A DNA stretch of 61,171 nt, taken from a virus. The translations under genes were made by a program, and so were the position numbers. A model generated the notes under the pieces. That model was not told the origin of the DNA, did not search any database, and saw only the letters and a list, made by a program, of their open reading frames with translations. The DNA lies in the IMG/VR virus record IMGVR_UViG_3300008111_001779, positions 1 to 61,171 of that record; one strand, given 5' to 3'. This document shows, one piece after another, positions 45,314 through 54,704 of the stretch (position 1 is its first letter; each line of letters opens with the position of its first letter).

Positions 45314-45733
45314 ATGGCAGGTTTAGATAATGTACCACAACAACAACAAATTACGATAGAAACTGCAAAAATAGATGCAGATATTCTAAATTCTATTAAC
45401 GATTATAATCAAAAAATTCAAAGTTTGATTGTAGAGTTTGGACAAATTCACATTCGTAAGAAAGAAATCAATGAAGAAATCATCAGAATGGATGACTTTT
45501 TAGAAAAGGGTGAAGATGAATTTAAAGCACTAAATTCTCAATTAAGAGAAATTATTGATGGATTGGATGAAAAATATCCACAAGGTAGAATCAATATTCA
45601 AGATGGAACTATTCAGTACCAACCTGGCGCACCAACTAGAAAACAATTGGCTGAGATGCAAAGACAACAATCTCAACAATCTCAACAAACTATGCCAGAT
45701 GGTTCTAGTGGATTGAAAGTTGTAAAAGAGTAA
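45314..45733 (+). CDS. Coiled-coil protein, paralogue of the gene at 40515
   Basis: The protein has 139 residues. The core (about 20-95) is a charged helix pair ending EKYPQGRINIQDGTIQY, homologous to the end of the 85-residue protein at 40515. It adds a Gln-rich N-terminus and a Gln/Ser tail (RQQSQQSQQTMPDG). Function unknown. The two copies bracket the sugar cassette, which suggests insertion into a duplicated gene pair. Confidence 0.55.
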   Translation: MAGLDNVPQQQQITIETAKIDADILNSINDYNQKIQSLIVEFGQIHIRKKEINEEIIRMDDFLEKGEDEFKALNSQLREIIDGLDEKYPQGRINIQDGTIQYQPGAPTRKQLAEMQRQQSQQSQQTMPDGSSGLKVVKE

Positions 45734-45739
45734 TCCCAA

Positions 45740-45748
45740 ATATTTATA
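45740..45748 (+). promoter_or_regulatory. Late-promoter-like box ATATTTATA
   Basis: ATATTTATA ends 15 bases before ATG 45764 in a 30-base gap. Confidence 0.5.
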
Positions 45749-45763
45749 TAGTATAGTAACTAT

Positions 45764-48580
45764 ATGAAGGGATTAGCAAAATTTTTAGTAGAAACAATAT
45801 TGGGAGAAGCGGCTGAGATAGACAAAGTGGTTGTTGTCTATTCAGGCCGCTTTCAACCATTTCACAAAGGGCACTTTGCCACATACGAACATTTAGTTAA
45901 GAAGTTCGGAAAAGATAGCGTGTACATTGGAACTTCTGATGTTACCGATTCAAAAAAATCTCCTTTTGGGTTTAGAGAGAAAAAGGCTATAATGCAAAAA
46001 ATGTTTGGTATTCCATCAAACAAAATAGTAAGTATAAAAAACCCATACGCTCCAGAAGAAATATTAAACAAATTTGATTCAGATACCACAGCCTTTGTGA
46101 CTGCGGTGGGTGAAAAGGATTCATCACGTTTAAGTGGTAAATATTTTAAACCATATAAGGGTAAAGTAGATACTGGTTATTTAGATAGAGGATATGTTTA
46201 TATTGCACCAGCTCAATCAAATCCAATTAGTGGTACTGATGTTCGTTATTGGTTAAGTGCAGGAAGCGTTGCAGATAGAAAGAAAGGGTTCTTAAAAGCA
46301 TACCCAAAGTTTGATGAGCAGATATTCAAAATGATTACTCTGAAACTAAAATCTCTGAAAGAATATATAAACGAAGAAATTAAACTTAACGTTAAAGTTG
46401 GTGATACGATTCTTATGGGTAGGTTTAAAAACAAAAAAGTAGTTGTTAAATCTATAAGTAAAGATGAATATGGAATGCCAACAATTAATGGTAAAAAAGC
46501 AGTAACATTTAGAATTCCTAAAAAAGAGCAACTAAAAGAAATTTCGGTTCAATTTGCAAACGGCGTAGAAAGAATAGAAACAGACGATGGTACAGGTCCT
46601 TTTGCATCATCTTGGAAACAATACCACAATCAGGCTAAAACAAGAGGTAAAAAAATTGGATATGATGTGGTTGATAGACCTGACGAATTAAAAAAAGAAA
46701 AAGAATTAGTAAACTATAAAGAGATGGACCCGAGAAATCAGGTTACTAATTTTCCAATTATGCAAGAACCTAAAAATACCGATTCTATTGGGAAATTTAC
46801 AGCAAAACGTGCGTACACAAACTGGTTAGGTGATGCCTTAAAAGCAGTAAAAGATTTGGGTTGGGAAGAAGCATTGACCACAAAAGAAAAAGAACAAAGA
46901 AAACAGGCCGAAATGGATGGTAAAGCAAATATAAAGGTTGTAAAAGAGGGATTAATATCAGAGGATGAAATCAATCAAATAGTTGATGAGATTATGGGTG
47001 AGATGGGATTACCAGGAGGAGCGGGAGTTGGTTTAAGTTTACCTGGTGGATATATCAATGGTGCACCGAATCCAAAAGATGTTAAGAAATTAAAATCTAA
47101 ATTGGATAAAGATGGTAGCGAAGAATATACTAAAGTAAAAGAAGATAAAATACCTGGTGGATTGGCAAAAGGTATGACATTATCAGATATAGCTAAACAT
47201 CATAAGATAAGTCCACAAACTTTAAAGAACGAATTTATAAAAGGATATGCTGTTGAAAGAGAACATACAACTGATATAGAAGTTGCTAAAGAAATTGCAT
47301 TAGACCATTTGTACGAAGACCCAAATTATTATAGTAAACTTTCCAAAATTGAAACCCCATTAAGTGAGGGTTTACTTTTAGAAGGTGGAGCATATGGTCA
47401 TATGAATCACCCGTTTGATATTCAGATGAATCTTACATTTGGTGACCTTAAACAAATTGTAGTAAGAGCATTAAATGGTGATTTGGATTTGGCAAGAGAA
47501 AAAACCGATGGACAGGCGTTGGCAATTAGTTGGGTAAATGGTAGATTAGTTGCGGCAAGAAACAAATCACATACAAAAAATCAGGGTGAAGGTGCTATGA
47601 CTATTGGTCAAGTTGCAAAACAATTTGCTGGTAGAGGTGCTTTAACCGATGCTTATACATTTGCAATGAATGACCTTTCAAAAGCAATAGCTGCATTATC
47701 CGAACCACAAAGAAAGAAGATTTTTAAGGATGGTAAATGTTTTATGAATTTAGAAGTAATATATCCTCAAAACTCTAATGTAATTCCATATGGTCAACCG
47801 CTGTTAGTGTTTCATGGTACTTTTGAATATGATAAAGAAGGTGAGGTAATTGGTGAGAATCAGGAAGCTGCAAAAATATTAGCTGGAATGATTAAGCAGG
47901 TTAATAAAGATGTTCAGGATACATATACAATTCAAGGACCTCCAATGCAATCTTTACCTAAATCACAAGAACTTTCTAAACTACAAGGTAAATACATATC
48001 AATGATTAATAGACTTCAAAAAGAGTTTGGATTAGCAGATTCCGATGGAGTTGCGGATTACCATCAAGCTTGGTGGACTAATTTTGTAGAAAAGAATGCA
48101 AAAAAGTTAGATATTGGTTCAAAAATAGGATTGGTTAAGAGATGGGCGTTTGGTGATAAATCAATGCGTATAAATCAAATACAGGATGATAAAATAAGAG
48201 CTTGGGCTGATAAAATAGAAAAACAAGACCAACAAAAGATTATGAAAGATAATCTTATGAAATTTGAAGAAATATTTTTAGGAGTGGGAGCGGATGTATT
48301 ATCATTTATGGAATCGGTATTAACAGCAAATCCATCAGATGCAACTAAACAATTGAGAAAAGAATTAGGAAACGCTATTAAACAAATAAAAGCAAGTGGT
48401 GACCCAAAGAAAATTGAAAAGCTAAAAATAGAACTAAGCCGTTTAAACGCTTTAGGTGGATTTGATAAAATTGTACCAAACGAAGGTATTGTATTCGTTT
48501 ATGGGGGAAATACATACAAACTTACAGGTGCATTTGCACCTCTCAATCAAATATTAGGTATTTTTAAATATTCTCGTTAA
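45764..48580 (+). CDS. NMNAT-like nucleotidyltransferase fused to ligase-like domain
   Basis: The protein has 938 residues. It begins MKGLAKFLVETILGEAAE, with L-V-E at 8-10 as in T4 capsid-targeting sequences. Residues about 20-185 are a nucleotidyltransferase like NMN or pantetheine adenylyltransferases (VYSGRFQPFHKGHFATYEHL with H-x-G-H, and NPISGTDVRYWLSAG). A small strand domain follows (about 205-265, KVGDTILMGRFKNKKVVVKS). The C-terminal half holds AREKTDGQALAISW (Lys580) and FMNLEVIYP, resembling motifs I and III of covalent nucleotidyltransferases (RNA/DNA ligases). An injected enzyme acting on nucleic acid or NAD is a reasonable inference; neither activity is proven. Confidence 0.6.
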   Translation: MKGLAKFLVETILGEAAEIDKVVVVYSGRFQPFHKGHFATYEHLVKKFGKDSVYIGTSDVTDSKKSPFGFREKKAIMQKMFGIPSNKIVSIKNPYAPEEILNKFDSDTTAFVTAVGEKDSSRLSGKYFKPYKGKVDTGYLDRGYVYIAPAQSNPISGTDVRYWLSAGSVADRKKGFLKAYPKFDEQIFKMITLKLKSLKEYINEEIKLNVKVGDTILMGRFKNKKVVVKSISKDEYGMPTINGKKAVTFRIPKKEQLKEISVQFANGVERIETDDGTGPFASSWKQYHNQAKTRGKKIGYDVVDRPDELKKEKELVNYKEMDPRNQVTNFPIMQEPKNTDSIGKFTAKRAYTNWLGDALKAVKDLGWEEALTTKEKEQRKQAEMDGKANIKVVKEGLISEDEINQIVDEIMGEMGLPGGAGVGLSLPGGYINGAPNPKDVKKLKSKLDKDGSEEYTKVKEDKIPGGLAKGMTLSDIAKHHKISPQTLKNEFIKGYAVEREHTTDIEVAKEIALDHLYEDPNYYSKLSKIETPLSEGLLLEGGAYGHMNHPFDIQMNLTFGDLKQIVVRALNGDLDLAREKTDGQALAISWVNGRLVAARNKSHTKNQGEGAMTIGQVAKQFAGRGALTDAYTFAMNDLSKAIAALSEPQRKKIFKDGKCFMNLEVIYPQNSNVIPYGQPLLVFHGTFEYDKEGEVIGENQEAAKILAGMIKQVNKDVQDTYTIQGPPMQSLPKSQELSKLQGKYISMINRLQKEFGLADSDGVADYHQAWWTNFVEKNAKKLDIGSKIGLVKRWAFGDKSMRINQIQDDKIRAWADKIEKQDQQKIMKDNLMKFEEIFLGVGADVLSFMESVLTANPSDATKQLRKELGNAIKQIKASGDPKKIEKLKIELSRLNALGGFDKIVPNEGIVFVYGGNTYKLTGAFAPLNQILGIFKYSR

Positions 48581-48601
48581 TTTTAATTTTTTTATTTTGA
48601 T

Positions 48602-48610
48602 ATACTTATT
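48602..48610 (+). promoter_or_regulatory. Degenerate late-type box ATACTTATT
   Basis: ATACTTATT in the 51-base gap before the packaging genes, 21 bases before ATG 48632. Two bases differ from the common form. Confidence 0.3.
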
Positions 48611-48631
48611 ATTAGAATAATCATAAATAAT

Positions 48632-49324
48632 ATGTCAAAGGAATTTCAAAAAAAATACATGCATCCAACGCGTAGAAAGTTGGCAAATATGGTTTTAACT
48701 GGAGGAGAGTATGAAAAAAATACACAAATATCCTTTACTGATGCGGAAAAATCAGCAGAAAAAAATCGTAAAAAAGAAATAGGAGAGAAATGGACCGATT
48801 CCGATGGTAAAATTTGGGAACAAAAAGAGTTTGGAAAAGTAAGAATTAATGAATTATCGGATACAATGTCCGAAGTTAGAGATTATTTATCTAAATTAAA
48901 TACGTGTTCGGCTAGTGATTGCAATACTATAAAAATTAGTAATGCAGATAAAAAATTAATTAGTAAAACCGGTTATTGTGCAAAATGTTTAGCTAAAAAA
49001 GAACTACAAATTAAGCAAGATTCATTGTGGAAGGAATATACTGATTTTAGAACCTTTCAAAATATGATTTCATATGGTAAAGAAGTAATAGCTCAATTTA
49101 AACAAGCTCTTAAAGATGTAAAACAAGAATATGAAATTGTAAATGAAGACGGTAAAATTGAAAAGTGGAAAATGGAAAGAGATGCTGATGAAATGAGAAA
49201 TGAGATTAAGGCGGATATTAATACTTTTGAAGAAGAATTAAAAATAGCTTATCAAAAAAGAAATGAAGCATGGGAAAAACTAAAAGATAAAAATTACGAT
49301 TTAGTAAAACCACCAACTGATTAA
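48632..49324 (+). CDS. Zinc-ribbon coiled-coil protein, possible small terminase
   Basis: The protein has 230 residues. It has an N-terminal basic segment, a likely zinc site (CSASDC near 92-97 and YCAKC near 114-118), and a long C-terminal helix region (about 125-225). It overlaps the terminase large subunit start (TAATG), the place where T4-type phages carry gp16. T4 gp16 is a helical ring protein of 164 residues without a zinc site. So the small-terminase call rests on position and is tentative; a packaging regulator is the alternative. Confidence 0.4.
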   Translation: MSKEFQKKYMHPTRRKLANMVLTGGEYEKNTQISFTDAEKSAEKNRKKEIGEKWTDSDGKIWEQKEFGKVRINELSDTMSEVRDYLSKLNTCSASDCNTIKISNADKKLISKTGYCAKCLAKKELQIKQDSLWKEYTDFRTFQNMISYGKEVIAQFKQALKDVKQEYEIVNEDGKIEKWKMERDADEMRNEIKADINTFEEELKIAYQKRNEAWEKLKDKNYDLVKPPTD

Positions 49325-50925
49325 TGACTCAGAATTTAGGAATAACACAAAAAAAATCTTTAAAAGAGATTATAGCAGAAGAATACAAAAAGTGTGCAAC
49401 TGACCCTATACACTTTATGAAAAAATATTGTATGATTCAGCACCCGGTGAGAGGTAAGATACCTTTTCACCTTTTTCCATTTCAGGAAAAAACATTAACA
49501 GGATTTAAAGATAATCGTTTTAATATTGTTCTTAAATCACGTCAAACAGGTATCTCAACTCTTTGTGCTGGATTTTCTTTGTGGAATATGTTGTTTAATT
49601 CCGATTTTAATATATTGGTAATTGCAACAAAACAAGAGGTTGCTAAAAACTTGGTAACTAAAGTAAGGGTAATGCATGACCTCCTTCCATCTTGGTTAAA
49701 GGGTGGTTCAATGGAAGATAACAAACTTTCATTAAGATTAAATAATGGTTCTCAAATCAAAGCAATTGCATCATCTCCTGATGCAGGACGTTCTGAAGCA
49801 CTTTCCTTACTTATATTTGATGAGGCTGCGTTCATTGAGGATATTGATGAAATATGGGTATCAGCACAATCTACCCTTTCAACAGGTGGTGCGTGTATTG
49901 CACTTTCTACTCCTAATGGTGTGGGTAACTGGTTTCACAAAACTTGGTTAGATGCAGAAGAAGGAACTAATCCTTTCAATACAATTCGTTTACATTGGAC
50001 AGTGCATCCTGAAAGAGACCAAAGTTGGAGAGATGAGCAAGAAAAATTGTTAGGACAAAAGAAAGCAGCACAAGAGTGCGATTGTGACTTCGTTTCTTCT
50101 GGTGATACTGTTATTGAGCCTGAACTATTAATGTTCTATAAAGAAACTTATTGTAAAGACCCAATTGAAAAGACTGGATTTGATGGAAACCTTTGGAGAT
50201 GGGAATATCCAGCCGCAAATGGTTCTTATATGGTTGTAGCGGACGTTGCGAGAGGTGATGGGGCAGATTATTCTGCGTGTCATGTTTTAGATATATTGAA
50301 TGCAACTCAGGTTGCTGAATATAAAGGTAAAATTGATACAAAAGATTTTGGAAACTTTTTAGTTAATTTGGCAACCGAATATAATGATGCTCTTTTAGTA
50401 GTGGAAAATTCAAATATTGGTTGGGCGTGTATCCAACAATGTATAGATAGAGATTATAAAAACTTATTCTATATGAGTAAGGATTTAAAGTATGTGGATG
50501 TTGAAAATCAAATGAGAAACAAATATCGTGCTGATGAAAGAGGTATGGTAGCAGGATTTTCAACCACTTCAAAGACAAGACCATTAATCGTATCAAAGTT
50601 AGATGAATATTTCAGAGAAAAATCGGTTACTATTCGTTCTAATCGTTTAATTGATGAATTATTCACTTTTATTTTTATGAATGGTAGAGCAGAAGCAATG
50701 AAGGGATATAACGATGACCTTACTATGGCATTCAGTATTGGGTTGTGGGTAAGGGATACCGCGCTGCGTTTAAGACAGGAAGGTATTGACCTTACAAAAA
50801 GAGCGTTGGGTGGTATAAGTTCTAATCAGCAATATAGTGGAATTTATAGTCCTACTGATAGAATGGATAATCCTTGGAAAATGAGAATAGGAGATGATTT
50901 TGAAGACTTATCGCAATGGTTATAA
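49324..50925 (+). CDS. Terminase large subunit gp17-like
   Basis: The protein has 533 residues. The ATPase has LKSRQTGIST (Walker A, about 71-80), LLIFDEAAFI (Walker B, about 162-171) and ALSTPNGVGNWFHK (coupling motif). The RNase-H-like nuclease starts at about 302 with VVADVARGDGADYSACHVLD, holding its first catalytic Asp, and continues with VVENSNIGWACIQ and GYNDDLTMAFSIG with the last acidic residues. It drives DNA into the prohead and makes headful cuts. It is a little shorter than T4 gp17 (610). Start overlaps the previous stop. Confidence 0.93.
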   Translation: MTQNLGITQKKSLKEIIAEEYKKCATDPIHFMKKYCMIQHPVRGKIPFHLFPFQEKTLTGFKDNRFNIVLKSRQTGISTLCAGFSLWNMLFNSDFNILVIATKQEVAKNLVTKVRVMHDLLPSWLKGGSMEDNKLSLRLNNGSQIKAIASSPDAGRSEALSLLIFDEAAFIEDIDEIWVSAQSTLSTGGACIALSTPNGVGNWFHKTWLDAEEGTNPFNTIRLHWTVHPERDQSWRDEQEKLLGQKKAAQECDCDFVSSGDTVIEPELLMFYKETYCKDPIEKTGFDGNLWRWEYPAANGSYMVVADVARGDGADYSACHVLDILNATQVAEYKGKIDTKDFGNFLVNLATEYNDALLVVENSNIGWACIQQCIDRDYKNLFYMSKDLKYVDVENQMRNKYRADERGMVAGFSTTSKTRPLIVSKLDEYFREKSVTIRSNRLIDELFTFIFMNGRAEAMKGYNDDLTMAFSIGLWVRDTALRLRQEGIDLTKRALGGISSNQQYSGIYSPTDRMDNPWKMRIGDDFEDLSQWL

Positions 50926-50950
50926 AAATGAGGTGTTTTGGTAATAATTG

Positions 50951-50959
50951 ATATTTATG
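50951..50959 (+). promoter_or_regulatory. Late-promoter-like box ATATTTATG
   Basis: Within TTGATATTTATGATATATG, 29 bases before ATG 50989. Confidence 0.4.
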
Positions 50960-50988
50960 ATATATGTCAAAATCAAAAAGAGAATAAA

Positions 50989-51426
50989 ATGATTAAATTA
51001 TCGCAAATACTTAAAGAAGATGAATACATAGATAAGGCGTATTCAAAAGGTGATACTCCGGCTGATAACCCAATTGATGATTACGATGAGCTTGATGTAG
51101 AGCAAGAAGATATGGATGATTTTATAAACTATCTTAAATCTTATCAAAGTTCTTTGGAAGAAGCTAATTGTGGATGTGTTTATGAAGCTGAATATCAAGG
51201 AAGAGAAGTAAAGTTGGGCAAACCAATGGCAGGTGATGTTAAGAAATTTAAGGTATATGTAAAAAACCCAAAGACTGGTAAGGTAATAAAAGTAAACTTC
51301 GGTCAGAAAGGTGTAAAGATTAAGAAAAATAATCCTGGTAGAAGGGCTAATTTTAGAGCAAGACACAATTGTGATAATCCTGGTCCAAGAACAAAAGCAA
51401 GATATTGGTCTTGTAGAAAATGGTAA
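50989..51426 (+). CDS. Putative capsid-targeted small basic protein
   Basis: I place the start at ATG 50989 (145 residues) because it gives MIKLSQILKEDEY, the same N-terminal pattern as the cluster at 4.3-5.4 kb, with L-K-E at 8-10. An in-frame GTG at 50938 would add 17 residues. The N-terminal third is acidic, the rest basic: KKFKVYVKNPKTGKVIKVNF, GRRANFRARHNCDNPGPRTK and a final WSCRKW with Cys. A DNA-contacting internal head protein is likely by analogy. It sits between terminase and portal genes. Confidence 0.5.
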   Translation: MIKLSQILKEDEYIDKAYSKGDTPADNPIDDYDELDVEQEDMDDFINYLKSYQSSLEEANCGCVYEAEYQGREVKLGKPMAGDVKKFKVYVKNPKTGKVIKVNFGQKGVKIKKNNPGRRANFRARHNCDNPGPRTKARYWSCRKW

Positions 51427-51434
51427 AATAGATT

Positions 51435-53210
51435 ATGGCAGAACAATTCCAAGACGATAGAAGTTTCTTTGGGAGACTTAAAAAACTATTTTCAACTAAT
51501 GCAATCGTAACCGTTGATAAAGATGGTAAACGTAGAGTAATTGATGTTGAAGATAGACAATCTAGTACAAATTTTGTAAATTTACGAGATAGATACACAA
51601 AATTACAAAGGTCTTTTTATGAAACACATCAGGGTGCACAATCAATGGCGTATCATCAAGTTCGTAGAGAACTTTTTAGAGATTATGATGCTATGGATAT
51701 GGACCCAATCATTGGTTCGGCATTAGACATATATGCAGATGAATCCACAACGAAGAACGAATATGGTGATGTTCTTCAAATTAAATCAACGAATGAGAAT
51801 GTAAGAGAAATGCTTCACAACTTATTCTACGATATAATGAATGTGGAGTTTAACTTATGGCCTTGGATTAGAAACTTGGTAAAATATGGTGATGCATTTG
51901 TGGCATTAGAAATTATGCCTGGTAAAGGTATCATTAACGTAGCACCACACTCAACTTATAACGTAGAAAGATTAGAGGGTACTGACCCTAACAATCCTGA
52001 TTACGTTAAGTATAAAATTGAATTAGACCGATTTGGTAAGAAGGAATATGAGCAGTACGAAATGGCTCACTTCCGAATGTTATCAGATACTAACTTCCTT
52101 CCTTATGGTAAGTCAATGATTGAGGGTGCAAGAAGAATTTGGAAACAATTATCTCTTATGGAAGATGCGATGTTAATCCATCGTATTATGAGAGCACCTG
52201 AAAAGAGAGTATTCAAAATAGATATTGGTAACATTCCACCGCAAGAAGTGGATAACTATATGCAGAAGATTATCAATAAAATGAAGAAAACTCCATTTGT
52301 TGATAAAAATACTGGTGATTACAACTTAAAATACAATATCCAAAATCTTACTGAAGATTTCTTCCTACCAGTTCGTGGTAGTGATAGTGGTACAACTATT
52401 GATAACTTAGCTGGTTTAGATTATGCAGCAATTGAAGATATTGATTACCTTAAAAACAAATTATTTGCAGCTTTAAGAGTTCCAAAAGCTTATCTATCTT
52501 ATGATGAAAACGTAAATGGTAAAGCTACGTTGGCAGCAGAAGATGTTCGTTTTGCAAGAACTATTGAAAGAATTCAACGTACAGTTGTTAGTGAATTGGC
52601 AAAAATTGCAGTAGTTCACTTAGCAGCAAATGGTATTGAGGATTCTGAAATGACAAACTTTGAATTGAGTTTGACAAATGCTTCTACAATCTATGAGCAA
52701 GAAAAGGTTAATTTGTGGTCCGAAAAAGTAAGATTGGCATCCGATGTTAAAGCACTTAATATGTTATCATCGGATTGGGCTTATCATAATGTATTTGGAT
52801 TATCCCAAGATGAGATAGATATTGAGAGAGCTAAAGTAATATTAGACCTAAAAGACCGCTTTAGACAGAATTCAATTGAACAACAAGGACAAGACCCAGC
52901 AAACCCACCACAACAACAAAATGTGGAAGAAGAAATCAGTAAATTAAAAACTGAAATTGAATTAAGTAGGGGGGTAGGAAGACCAAGAGAAGGAAACACT
53001 TATGGTAAAGATAAACATCCGTATGGTAGAGACCCATTAGGTGATGATGAAAACCATAAGGAGAGAAAAAGAGAGGATAGAACATTAAACATAAACGCAA
53101 AAAAACTTGCACGAGAATATATAAATGGAATTTCATCAAAAAAGAAGGTTTTAAATGAAAAATCGGATATGCTTGATGAAAAAAACTTATTAGATGAAAC
53201 TAAAATTTAA
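51435..53210 (+). CDS. Portal protein gp20-like
   Basis: The protein has 591 residues, near T4 gp20 (524). Typical portal features: AMDMDPIIGSALDIYADEST near 85-105, FNLWPWIRNLVKYGDAFVAL at about 139-158, HFRMLSDTNFLPYGKSMIEG, and VPKAYLSYDENVNGKATLAA near 352-371. The C-terminus is charged and variable. Portals form the 12-fold ring at the head vertex where DNA enters. It lies between terminase and prohead protease, as in T4. Confidence 0.9.
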   Translation: MAEQFQDDRSFFGRLKKLFSTNAIVTVDKDGKRRVIDVEDRQSSTNFVNLRDRYTKLQRSFYETHQGAQSMAYHQVRRELFRDYDAMDMDPIIGSALDIYADESTTKNEYGDVLQIKSTNENVREMLHNLFYDIMNVEFNLWPWIRNLVKYGDAFVALEIMPGKGIINVAPHSTYNVERLEGTDPNNPDYVKYKIELDRFGKKEYEQYEMAHFRMLSDTNFLPYGKSMIEGARRIWKQLSLMEDAMLIHRIMRAPEKRVFKIDIGNIPPQEVDNYMQKIINKMKKTPFVDKNTGDYNLKYNIQNLTEDFFLPVRGSDSGTTIDNLAGLDYAAIEDIDYLKNKLFAALRVPKAYLSYDENVNGKATLAAEDVRFARTIERIQRTVVSELAKIAVVHLAANGIEDSEMTNFELSLTNASTIYEQEKVNLWSEKVRLASDVKALNMLSSDWAYHNVFGLSQDEIDIERAKVILDLKDRFRQNSIEQQGQDPANPPQQQNVEEEISKLKTEIELSRGVGRPREGNTYGKDKHPYGRDPLGDDENHKERKREDRTLNINAKKLAREYINGISSKKKVLNEKSDMLDEKNLLDETKI

Positions 53211-53227
53211 TAAAGAAAAATTTGTTT

Positions 53228-53236
53228 ATATTTATA
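53228..53236 (+). promoter_or_regulatory. Late-promoter-like box ATATTTATA
   Basis: Within TTATATTTATATG, 40 bases before ATG 53277, the longest spacing of the set. Confidence 0.4.
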
Positions 53237-53276
53237 TGTGTTAGTTTATAGGGTAGAATAAATATAGGGTAAGTAA

Positions 53277-54146
53277 ATGAAAAAAATTAAACATTCCAAG
53301 TTTAAGAATACTGGAGTGTTATTTGAGCTTCTAGTAAGACAGATAACTCTTGAAATTCTTAATGGAGATAAATCTGAAAACGCAAAGAAAATCGTGGCAG
53401 AATTCTTTGCTCCAAATACGGAGTTAAACAAAGAATTACGTCTATATGATATACTATTAAAAGAAAAGTATAATTCAGAAACAAAAGCAGATAGATTAGT
53501 AGAGACTGTGTGTGATGCACATTCAAAATTAAATCAATCAATACTTTCTAAAGAAAAATTTAACCTTATAAAAGAAATTTCAGCAAAATTTGAAATAGAA
53601 CAATTTCTATCGTCGCCTATATCTAACTACAAAGTACTAGCATCAATTTATAAAGTATTTGAATCTAAAAGAGCGGAAGGATATGATATTAAAGATATCT
53701 TTAATTCTAAAATTACCCTAATTGAAAATATAACTTCTAAGCCAGCTCAACAAATTCAACCAGCTGAAGATAAAAAGTTGATTGAATCCTATAAACAACA
53801 AGACAAAGATTTACGTTTACTTACCTATAAGATTCTAGTAGAAACTTTCAACAAAAAATATACAAATCTTAATAATTCTCAAAAGAACTTGTTGAAAGAG
53901 TATATAAATAACATTACTAATACAACAAAATTTAAAGATTATGTTGGTATTGAATTACCAAAAATAATTTCTGAATTAAATGGTATTAAATCAAAATTAA
54001 CCGATAAAGTTACACAAATTAAATTATCAGAAACTATTTCCGTTTTAGAAAAAATGAAAATAGGAAAGACTGTATCTGATTCTCAAGTTTCATCTATTAT
54101 GCTTTCTTATGAGCTAATTAAGGAACTTAAATCTAAAGTAAAATAA
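53277..54146 (+). CDS. Helical head-morphogenesis protein, unknown
   Basis: The protein has 289 residues, nearly all helix with few aromatic residues (for example KFKNTGVLFELLVRQITLEI near 8-27). Not recognised. It lies between portal and prohead protease genes, where T4 has small core proteins (gp67, gp68), but it is much longer. A core or assembly role is inferred from position. Its stop overlaps the next start. Confidence 0.5.
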   Translation: MKKIKHSKFKNTGVLFELLVRQITLEILNGDKSENAKKIVAEFFAPNTELNKELRLYDILLKEKYNSETKADRLVETVCDAHSKLNQSILSKEKFNLIKEISAKFEIEQFLSSPISNYKVLASIYKVFESKRAEGYDIKDIFNSKITLIENITSKPAQQIQPAEDKKLIESYKQQDKDLRLLTYKILVETFNKKYTNLNNSQKNLLKEYINNITNTTKFKDYVGIELPKIISELNGIKSKLTDKVTQIKLSETISVLEKMKIGKTVSDSQVSSIMLSYELIKELKSKVK

Positions 54147-54700
54147 TGGAAGCAAGATTAAAAGAAGCTATTCGTAAGTACATTAGAGAGAGAAACATTC
54201 AAAAAACTTTGGATGAAATGACAGTAACCGGAGATGTAGCGGGTTATAATACTCCAGCTGCATTTACAAAACCTGGTTCAGAAAAGAAAAAGAACAAAAG
54301 ATTAGCTAGTGTAACGGGTGGTACTATTGTAAGTGAAGCCGAAAAAGATTACGCTTTAGGAGATGTGCCTGCGAGTAGAAAGGAAGGATTGCCTATAAAA
54401 CCAACTTCTACAAAAGATATTAATGATACAGAAATAGCAGATATTAGTGGGATGATTGTAGCAGAAAATAGATGGTTAGAATTAAAAAGAGAAATGTCTT
54501 CACCAAAAGCAAAAGTTGGTAGAGGTGTTTCAAATATACATAAACAACTTTCTGAAATAGAAAAGTTTGTAAATTGGTATTCTAAAATTAAGACTGAAAA
54601 TGGACTTAAAAAAGAAGATTACTGGAAAAGAACAAACGCATCTCTATATAAAATCAGAGAAAGGTTAATGGGAATAACTGAAAAATTAAGAAAATTATAA
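54146..54700 (+). CDS. Possible prohead core protein
   Basis: The protein has 184 residues. It has a basic helical N-terminus (MEARLKEAIRKYIRERNIQK), a flexible Gly/Pro/Thr part (VAGYNTPAAFTKPGSEKKK) and a helical C-terminus. Several Leu/Ile-x-Glu sites could be cut by the protease encoded two genes downstream. Function unknown. Confidence 0.45.
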   Translation: MEARLKEAIRKYIRERNIQKTLDEMTVTGDVAGYNTPAAFTKPGSEKKKNKRLASVTGGTIVSEAEKDYALGDVPASRKEGLPIKPTSTKDINDTEIADISGMIVAENRWLELKREMSSPKAKVGRGVSNIHKQLSEIEKFVNWYSKIKTENGLKKEDYWKRTNASLYKIRERLMGITEKLRKL

Positions 54701-54704
54701 TAAT

